A DNA stretch of 24,955 nt, taken from assembly GCA_958430865.1 (NCBI GenBank), contig CAUDNR010000227.1:12098-37052 (forward strand). Reading direction: 5' to 3'. The notes under the pieces were generated by a model. That model was not told where the DNA came from. It did not search any database and saw only the letters and a program-made list of their open reading frames with translations. A program made the position numbers and the translations under genes. Below, in pieces: positions 18,641 through 24,955 of the stretch (position 1 is its first letter; every line of letters begins with the position of its first letter). This DNA comes from Entrophospora sp. SA101. Lineage: Eukaryota; Glomeromycota; Glomeromycetes; Entrophosporales; Entrophosporaceae.

Positions 18641-19880
18641 GCCATTATCGATATTTGCTCTTGAATTTCATGACTTTTTTCTATAAAAAAGATAAAATTT
18701 TTGATAAAAAAAATTTATTGAAATATGAAAAATTCCCAATTATTATTAGCTAAAGGCACTTTGCAAATTCACTGTATTTCCGCTTAATTTAAAAACTTGA
18801 ATTCATTTTTATACGTAATAGTAATATTTTAACCAAAGTGCGAGATTTTTTATATGATGCATATAACAAAATAAGAGAGTTATTATTTTATCGATTATCG
18901 AGATGAAATTATCCAATAGAATTTTAATATAACTGAATTTAGACCTGTATTAAACAAAGAAGATAAAATACGTGACATCTAATTAAACAGATTACAGCTA
19001 CCAACTATTTGATTGTTATAATTGGTATAGAATCATTATAAATTTGTTTTAGTAGATAGATCATTATTATTTTATTTATTTATAGAATTATTATTTACGA
19101 TGTTAAACGCTCAACACTTGGGGTTTCTATTCGAATAAGGTTTATTCGAATTGTTTGTTTTATTCGTCATGAATTTGAGTATTCGAATAAAATGAATAAT
19201 TCGAATAACAGAAGCTTTGTAATCCACCCAGCGTAGCAATTAATATGATTAAGGTGCTTGTTTTGGAAAGGTGTATTACCAAAATACTTCCGATTGATGT
19301 CATATTTTACAGGGACTGTGATTCATTACCTATTTCCACACTTCATTTGTAAATTGATCAACAAACAGGTAGAGTAATATGCAACTGCAATTATTTATAT
19401 AATTAAAATGAAATTATTAAAATCACTAATATATACAATAAAATCTTGCAAGATTTCTTTCAATATTTCATGTTTTAATTAATCAATATTATTTATTATT
19501 GAAGTTATATACCATATTTGCGCATCAAAAATAAAAAACTTGGAGTTGTAAGATTGTTAGGAACTACATACAATGGCATAACGTGATTTTTAAACTGACC
19601 TACAGACTTTCCGTAAAGAAGTTATATCTCGCTAATTGCGTTCATAGCATTAGAAAATGCGGGATACGTTTTGCCATTGTCTATTTACTCACCATTGAAA
19701 ACAACACAAGTGACACAACTTTCCAGCGACCAAAATTCACAAAGAAAAATATCAAAATATTTAATCGCGGATTTCTTACTTTCAATATTTTGTGGCTCTA
19801 CAATAAACAATGGGCTATTCTTAACTTCTACAAATTCTCAATTGGAATTCTATTAAATGACATATGTATAATTATGTAAA

Positions 19881-19921
<41 letters not shown>

Positions 19922-20590
19922 AAAAGATTATTCTTACCAAACTAAAAGAGTTTTTTCCTGTTGTGTTGAACAATACCTTCATTGTATACATTAGAATCAA
20001 TATCTTTGGTTCTGTTGCTCTTCCATAACAATTTTCTATATAAAATAAAATTGAATAAATGAAAATTTTAATTAATTATATAAACCCTTTCTTGATTTAA
20101 TATATATAGTATGATTCTCCTTTGACATGATTAACACATTTACCAACATTTCTTGAATTATGAGATAGACATACTTACCCTATATATATGGAATCAGAAT
20201 CATTATTGTTAGAATTATTATCGTATTATCAATAGAAATCTCTCCATCTTCTTACTATATAATCAAGTAAGATACCAAGTTAAAATAATCAAATTAAATA
20301 ATAGAGACATTAAAAAAAATACAAATCTCGCTAATTTACGATAAAAAAGTCAGATTCACAGACCCTTTGGATACAAGCAAACAAGCTCAGTACAATGACT
20401 TAAAGGTAATTCGTTATAAGTCAACCTTGAATGGTAATATATTTACTTACACGTGCATCTACCTCATTTCTTGAAAAATAAAACATATAAAAAAGTAAAA
20501 ATTTTACAAAATATACAAAATATGAATTTATAAATATTTAATGTAGGAATCTTCAAAAATTATTTATCAAAAATTAAAGTGAAGCTGAGA
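18641..20590. other. Gene-poor region with relics
   Basis: I see no supported gene. Near 19128-19212 several copies of TTATTCGAATAA-like palindromes occur. Two overlapping ORFs at 19583-19879 have unremarkable composition and no family hallmarks. A 35-bp TA microsatellite lies at 19884-19918. The remainder is A/T-rich. Confidence 0.4.
19884..19918. repeat. (TA)n microsatellite
   Basis: Perfect TA dinucleotide run of about 35 bases. Confidence 0.95.
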
Positions 20591-20728
20591 ATGTTTTGGA
20601 GTGTTGCATCATACGTTGCGCCTGAAGTTTTAAGAGATCAAAAATATACATTCGCATCAAACATATACAATTTTGGTATATTGATGTTAGCAGTGTCATC
20701 TGGTCAATGTTACAGGTTTTTTCAATGA
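20591..20728 (+). pseudogene. Protein kinase domain fragment (subdomains VIII-IX)
   Basis: The 45-codon frame reads VASYVAPEVLRDQKYTFASN followed by IYNFGILMLAVSSGQ. It matches the activation-loop end and helix F of TKL/SPS1-like kinases, with the APE motif intact. The next conserved block, normally S-D-I-Y-S-F-G, reads S-N-I-Y-N-F-G, so the invariant Asp of subdomain IX is replaced by Asn. The frame ends at TGA 20726-20728. No ATP-binding or catalytic-loop segment is recognisable upstream, and downstream frames are broken. It is a dead fragment of a kinase gene family that is greatly expanded in mycorrhizal fungi. Confidence 0.8.
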
Positions 20729-22444
20729 AGATGCGCGAAAATTTTATGTGGATTAGTATGGTGCTTTACATCCAAATAAATGACCAGCTGCAGAAAATTT
20801 TATGAATTGTTAAATATTGATGTATTGCTGGATCCTGTGTTTTACACCAGCAAGATAAATTCACGGATCTCACAAACCTGTGAATTCCAATGAAGCTATA
20901 AGTATCAAAGATACTAATTAATACCTTTTATGATAATTGTTTTAGGAAATGATATAAAGGCACTTCTTATAATCAGTATTAAATCATTTCTCGGATTGAA
21001 TGATTAACTGATGATGTGATGGTAATAATATGCATTATTTAATTTAATAAAAAATTTAACTGGGAAATTATGCGCAACAAATATTTTTAATAGTGGTAGT
21101 AATAGGATATACATTATCTGTTATATCCAATTATTTTTTCTCGCCATTCTTTATTTTCAACCTGCTTCAATTGACTCATTGATACTGTTTCGCTATTACT
21201 ATAATGTTGTCCCACAAAATTTGCCACAATCATGTATGGATTATTGCTAGTCATTGTTTGAAGGTGACAACAGATAATTTAAAATGTCCAGGGTCCTTAC
21301 CAGACCTAACTAAACTGATTTAACTAATAACAATCTTAACAAGTCAGCTACATTTGTTGATTTCCATTGGAAATTTCGGAATCACCATTAATACCAAAAG
21401 AATAACAATAGAACGCAAGTCACTTACTACTCGTTGGTTTTATACATTTATGGCTATTTTGTGCTATTACTGCTACAATTGCTATTGTTGTTATCTATTA
21501 TTATTACTGCCATTATTTCCTTACTTAGTTACTATTACCATATCTCCTTTACCAATGCTCAAATTTTATTTTTAAAATAATCCATTTATTTTTTCTGCTA
21601 CTGTAATTTATTTTCATAATTATTACATTTATCTTCGAAGAATAAAGTGAAAACTAAAAATAAATGTTTCATTGGTGCGCCCATCTATGTCTGCTCTTTT
21701 CTTGGTTTTTATGTTTTCTCTTTTTTTCTTATTCGTTTGGCGTTTTGCTACTTCGTGTAAATGCTTTCTGTTGCCATGTTTTTTTTTAATTAACTCCTTG
21801 ACTAAAAAAATTTATGAAGCCACTTATCTTTGCTCACTTATTCCTCAAGGTGCATTCTTTGCCTTTTGTCTCGTGTCAATAAAATATTGTTTTTTTCTTG
21901 TACAATTCTATGATCAGCCAGTACTATTATTTTCCCACTATTATTATGCATTTCTCTATACTACCCATGTCATTCATTCATTCATTATCTATATCCGTAA
22001 AAAAAAACAAAACAGATGGCAGATCATAAGCAGATCATTAATATAAACTTAATACTAATACTATAATATTAACAATATAACAAACATAAATTTGTTTCAT
22101 GCATTCATGCTATTATCAGTTACTAGTTGCTAAAAAAGCACACACATAACAAATAATAAAAATTTACTTGGCAATAGAAATTCTCTAGAATTTTCCTTCT
22201 GGAATTCCAGCATGGATACTCAAATGTTGCACTAATTTTATATGCGTGTAAAATGCAATTTTTTAAATTAAAGTAAGGAGGATATTCTGTACAATTATGT
22301 CATTAACTAATTTTGGAGCAATGTGGCTATTTTATTTATTTAAAAAAAAAAAAAAAAGTATTTATAAATGTGAGCGGGAACGAAAAAATAATTACCCAAA
22401 AAAAATTATTACAATTATTTAAATTATTTTTATTACTAAAAAAT
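20729..22444. other. Region without supported gene
   Basis: Two plus-strand ORFs (21354-21575 and 21672-22046) are rich in Phe, Tyr, Leu and Cys from pyrimidine-rich sequence. They are hydrophobic but show no motif or splice structure, so I do not call them. The first 200 bases may be further decayed kinase sequence. An upstream in-frame extension of the next ORF (from 22313) runs through an A-run and is unlikely to be coding. Confidence 0.4.
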
Positions 22445-23128
22445 ATGCATCATAGAATTAATAATAATCAACAATACCCACCTCCACCCTCACTTTCTTC
22501 TAATATTGTTGATAATCATAATCACAATCAACAAACAACCTCATTAACTCAATCGTCTCCAACAGCTATCTCACTAGAAGACTTTGAAAAAATTGTTACA
22601 AAGCTTCGGTTGATTTTCCCAGATTGTAATCCTGATTATATTCGTAACTGTTTACAAAAAGAAATTAGTTCAAATCCCAATAAAAATTATAATGATAATA
22701 GTTTTTTGAGAAGCATTGTTGATAAATTGTTAGCAATTGACTATCCAAAAATCGGCATGCCTGGATCACCACCTACATCTGCTCCTGAGGATGATGAATC
22801 GATGATGACGTTGATTGTTGATTTGCCACCTTCATACAATGAAGTCATCTCCACTACCAAGAATGCTGTTAATGAAGGAATAAGACCTGAACTTCCATCA
22901 AGACATCATCCTTGGTCATCTCCAAGCGAAATTGATACTGGAAATGAGACAAATAGTGCATATTTATCAATAAAATCAATACACACAAGATCATCATCAT
23001 CAGTATCATCATCATCATCAGTATCATCGACATCATCAGTATCATCATCATCATCATCATCATCATCAACATCATCAACATCAAAATTTAAATCAAAATC
23101 GAAATCGAAATTCAAAATCGAAATCTAA
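22445..23128 (+). CDS. CUE-like domain protein with Ser-rich tail, possibly truncated
   Basis: Starting at ATG 22445 the frame gives 227 residues. Residues about 40-98 (SLEDFEKIVTKLRLIFPDCN, then PDYIRNCLQKEIS) fit a CUE/UBA-like ubiquitin-binding helix bundle with the Phe-Pro-Asp signature and a Leu at the end of helix 3. Such domains occur in RNF216-type RBR ubiquitin ligases, but no RING or IBR cysteines follow. A PPSY motif (WW-domain ligand type) lies near residue 131. The tail is a TCA-encoded Ser/Thr/Val repeat (22990-23080) that passes into Lys-Ser-Phe repeats made by the adjacent AAATCG minisatellite. The C-terminus is therefore probably not original: either the gene was truncated by repeat expansion, or further exons lie beyond. 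Function: ubiquitin binding is inferred only. Confidence 0.55.
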   Translation: MHHRINNNQQYPPPPSLSSNIVDNHNHNQQTTSLTQSSPTAISLEDFEKIVTKLRLIFPDCNPDYIRNCLQKEISSNPNKNYNDNSFLRSIVDKLLAIDYPKIGMPGSPPTSAPEDDESMMTLIVDLPPSYNEVISTTKNAVNEGIRPELPSRHHPWSSPSEIDTGNETNSAYLSIKSIHTRSSSSVSSSSSVSSTSSVSSSSSSSSSTSSTSKFKSKSKSKFKIEI

Positions 23129-23298
23129 ATTCAAAATCGAAATCTAAATTCAAAATTGAAATAAATCAAAATCGAAATTCAAAAAATTGAAATAAAAGTA
23201 CTTTAAAGACATTAATGCAAAAATTATTTATTAATTTCGATTTTCGAATTTTGATTACAAATTTCGATTTTGATTTCGATTTTGATTTTGATTTTTTT
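23082..23298. repeat. Fold-back minisatellite (AAATCGAAATTC-type units)
   Basis: The left half (23082-23192) repeats AAATCGAAATCTAAATTC and AAAATCGAAATTC units. The right half (23232-23298) has the reverse-complement motifs (TTCGATTTTCGAATTTTG, TTTCGATTTTGATTTCG). About 40 bp separate them, so the DNA or its transcript can form a long imperfect hairpin. The left half supplies the last codons of the upstream ORF. Confidence 0.8.
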
Positions 23299-23383
23299 GA
23301 AACCTGTTAGGGTATGTTCGAAATGTTTGAACCTTAATCGTCGAAATTATTGTCGAAACAAAACTATTTCGCCATCATGTATG

Positions 23384-24215
23384 ATGATAACAAAAATAAA
23401 GGTTGATTTTCAATGATAACGAAAATAAAGATCAATTGTTTTTTTTTTATTAAAAAAAATAAAAAAAAAATAAAGATTAATTAATTGTTTTGTCGCAAGA
23501 AATAAATAAATAAGTCTGCCATCTTAACCTTTTGTTTTTTTTTTTTATGTTCATTAAAAACAACAATCCACAATAAATTCGTATACATCTTTATTATTTA
23601 TCCAACAACAATTCATGTTTTTTTAAAATATTATCACAAAAAAAAAATCTTGCGTATTTATTTGTCAAAATGCCATGTTTAATCAACTTGATTGTTTACG
23701 TTACAGAAACAAGAGAAATTCCTACAATTAACAATTTTGTCATGAATGCTGTTGGAATTACCAAATCTTCAACTGGAGAAGAATTTGCTGTCCATATTGT
23801 TGCTTTCTATCCAAGAGACCCTGATGTAAAGACAAATCTACAAAGGATAGAACCAAACCAATTCGCTCGGGTGGGAGGGAAATTTATGATTGATGACACA
23901 GATGTGGACAATTCGAATGTGAAGTTCTTGAAGGTGTGTATTGTTTTAGAAAATTGAAAGAAAAAAATTTTTTTTATAATCAATGGAAAATTTCATTTTA
24001 ATTTGTGCGCGTTTTTTTTTAACTAACATATCACTCTTCCAGGTGATGGCGACGAATTTAACAATCATGGAACTTGAGAATGAAGAATTAGAACCACCAG
24101 ACATTGTTGTAACAATGACTGCAACAGCAATGAACCAACACGGAAGGGATGGGTTCAACATCAAAATAAAAATAAAAATTGGGCGACGTTAGTCGCCCAC
24201 AGATGCAATTGCTAG
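23384..24215 (+). mobile_element. Helitron of the same family with different cargo
   Basis: The 5' part (23384-23565) matches the Helitrons in the duplication: the AACAAAAATAAAGGTTGATT blocks, AAGTCTGCCATCTTAACC and the T-run with ATGTTCATTAAAAACAACA. The 3' end is the same GGGCGAC-GTTA-GTCGCCC hairpin (24181-24198) with CTAG at 24212-24215 followed by T. Between them the helicase fragment is replaced by an OB-fold-like ORF. The family's 5' TCTTTGTTAC end is not visible here, so the 5' end is truncated or unrecognised. Confidence 0.75.
23670..24192 (+). CDS. OB-fold-like protein carried by the Helitron, two exons
   Basis: Exon 1 spans 23670-23933 and exon 2 24043-24192, joined over a GT-AG intron in phase 0, giving 137 residues. 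The product includes NNFVMNAVGITKSSTGEEFA, FYPRDPDVKTNLQRIEPNQF, ARVGGKFMIDDTDVDN and TNLTIMELENEELEPPDIVV. The alternating strand pattern with Arg-Val-Gly-Gly-Lys-Phe resembles OB-fold nucleic-acid-binding domains such as RPA-type proteins; this is a shape-based guess. An alternative start is a splice acceptor at TTACAG 23701-23706. The last codons (GGG CGA CGT TAG) are the 5' half of the Helitron terminal hairpin, so the element supplies the stop codon. It could be a captured host gene fragment or a Helitron accessory protein. Confidence 0.6.
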
Positions 24216-24955
24216 TTCAATAATTAAATCGTTTTATCAGTTTTACTATTTTGTGGTAACAATTGCCTGAGGTGGCAATAAATGAATTAATATCATAATT
24301 AATTCCAGTTATTATTTATTCTTATTAGATTGATATCTATCTATTTTTATAAGACAAGCGAAAACTTCAATACAAGATTTCATTATTGATGGAGAGCAGA
24401 ATTTGAACAAATCATTGTCATCAAGACAAAACTAAAGCATTTTTACTAGAATTCAGTTGCACATTAAATACATATAATAATATAGTAATATAACATATTT
24501 CAGCATTAAAATAGATTCTTAATTATTTACCTTTAGTTGATATATATATTAACAAACTAGTAATAAAAGGCTAATCCAATTGTTAATAATTTCATTTATA
24601 AAACTGACACTTCATGACCAAATCGTACAACCAAGAACGTCTGCATGTATCAAGTTAAACTTACCTGTCCTTTTTTCCATGTAGGCAAAACCGTGTGTGT
24701 ATCGTTCCGCAGTTTTGAAATTCGTTATGTTTGAAGGAATTCTCTCAAAATTTTTTTTATGAACCAAAATCTATTTAATCAATTTTAATGCTAATTTAAA
24801 ATGCAAGTTATCTATAAAATCCCAAATGTTTAATTATTTGTAGAACAATATATCTCTCATCCTGTTTTGTTTCACGTTAGAAAATATATATTAATATATA
24901 ATAAATTTCAGCATTAAAATAAATCTACTAATTTACCTTTAAATTGGCCGCCCAT
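24216..24955. other. Terminal region with repeated intron-like segment
   Basis: A segment of about 45 bp containing TTTCAGCATTAAAATA and ATTTACCTTTA occurs at about 24498-24536 and again at 24908-24942, same orientation. On the minus strand each copy reads TAAAGGTAAAT, an apparent splice donor. A short hairpin ATTGCC-TGAGGT-GGCAAT lies near 24264. No complete gene can be built. Confidence 0.4.
24673..24735 (-). CDS. Possible exon of a minus-strand gene
   Basis: On the minus strand the frame reads NITNFKTAERYTHGFAYMEK and RT before a GTAAGT donor near 24672-24677. The composition is more gene-like than the surroundings. I found no convincing preceding or following exon and do not recognise it. 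Confidence 0.25.

Noticed and set aside
19583..19879. Two overlapping ORFs in different frames
   Set aside because: Neither shows family hallmarks, and the two frames compete over the same sequence.
21672..22046. 124-codon hydrophobic plus-strand ORF
   Set aside because: It is dominated by Phe, Tyr and Cys from pyrimidine-rich sequence; there is no motif and no good start context at its first codon.
22869..23115. Met- or Asp-rich minus-strand ORFs
   Set aside because: They translate the TCA microsatellite in other frames.

Overview
This is AT-rich eukaryotic DNA, most likely from a fungus. Genes have short introns (about 50-190 bp, GTAAGT/GTAAAT donors, AG acceptors). Long gene-poor stretches hold Helitron, hAT and MITE remains, satellites and kinase fragments. 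This mix resembles an arbuscular mycorrhizal fungus (Glomeromycotina, Rhizophagus-like). That placement is inference from style, not from a marker gene.

Layout. Bases 1-3.2 kb are a transposon graveyard with a frameshifted hAT transposase C-terminus and a Helitron-type 3' end. Bases 3.2-6.0 kb are the only compact genic stretch: a six-exon gene for an apparent seven-helix membrane protein, then 110 bp later a four-exon THEM6-like hotdog thioesterase gene on the same strand. Bases 6.0-10.9 kb have no supported gene. They hold a short motif array, a pogo-like MITE, and two satellite arrays of related sequence in opposite orientation flanking a GC-rich, hairpin-rich island.

Bases 10.92-18.49 kb form one large inverted duplication centred on a run of exactly 10 Ns (14622-14631). 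Each arm carries, from outside in, noncoding repeat sequence, a Helitron with the end of a Pif1/Helitron helicase, a 5'-truncated EAF-like (RNA polymerase II elongation factor) gene, and the last 24 codons of a convergent unknown gene cut by the gap. The inner 2.47 kb appears identical between arms in every stretch compared; the outer parts have clearly diverged. Either a real palindrome with homogenised inner arms or an assembly join could explain this.

Bases 18.5-22.4 kb are mostly relics, including a kinase fragment. Bases 22.4-23.1 kb hold a CUE-like, Ser-rich ORF running into a fold-back minisatellite. Bases 23.4-24.2 kb are a third member of the same Helitron family, carrying an OB-fold-like ORF whose stop codon lies in the Helitron terminal hairpin. 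The end of the window holds a repeated intron-like segment and a possible minus-strand exon.

The genes do not form a pathway. The unifying theme is one Helitron family present three times with different cargo, twice inside a giant inverted repeat. All alignments were by eye; no database search was run.
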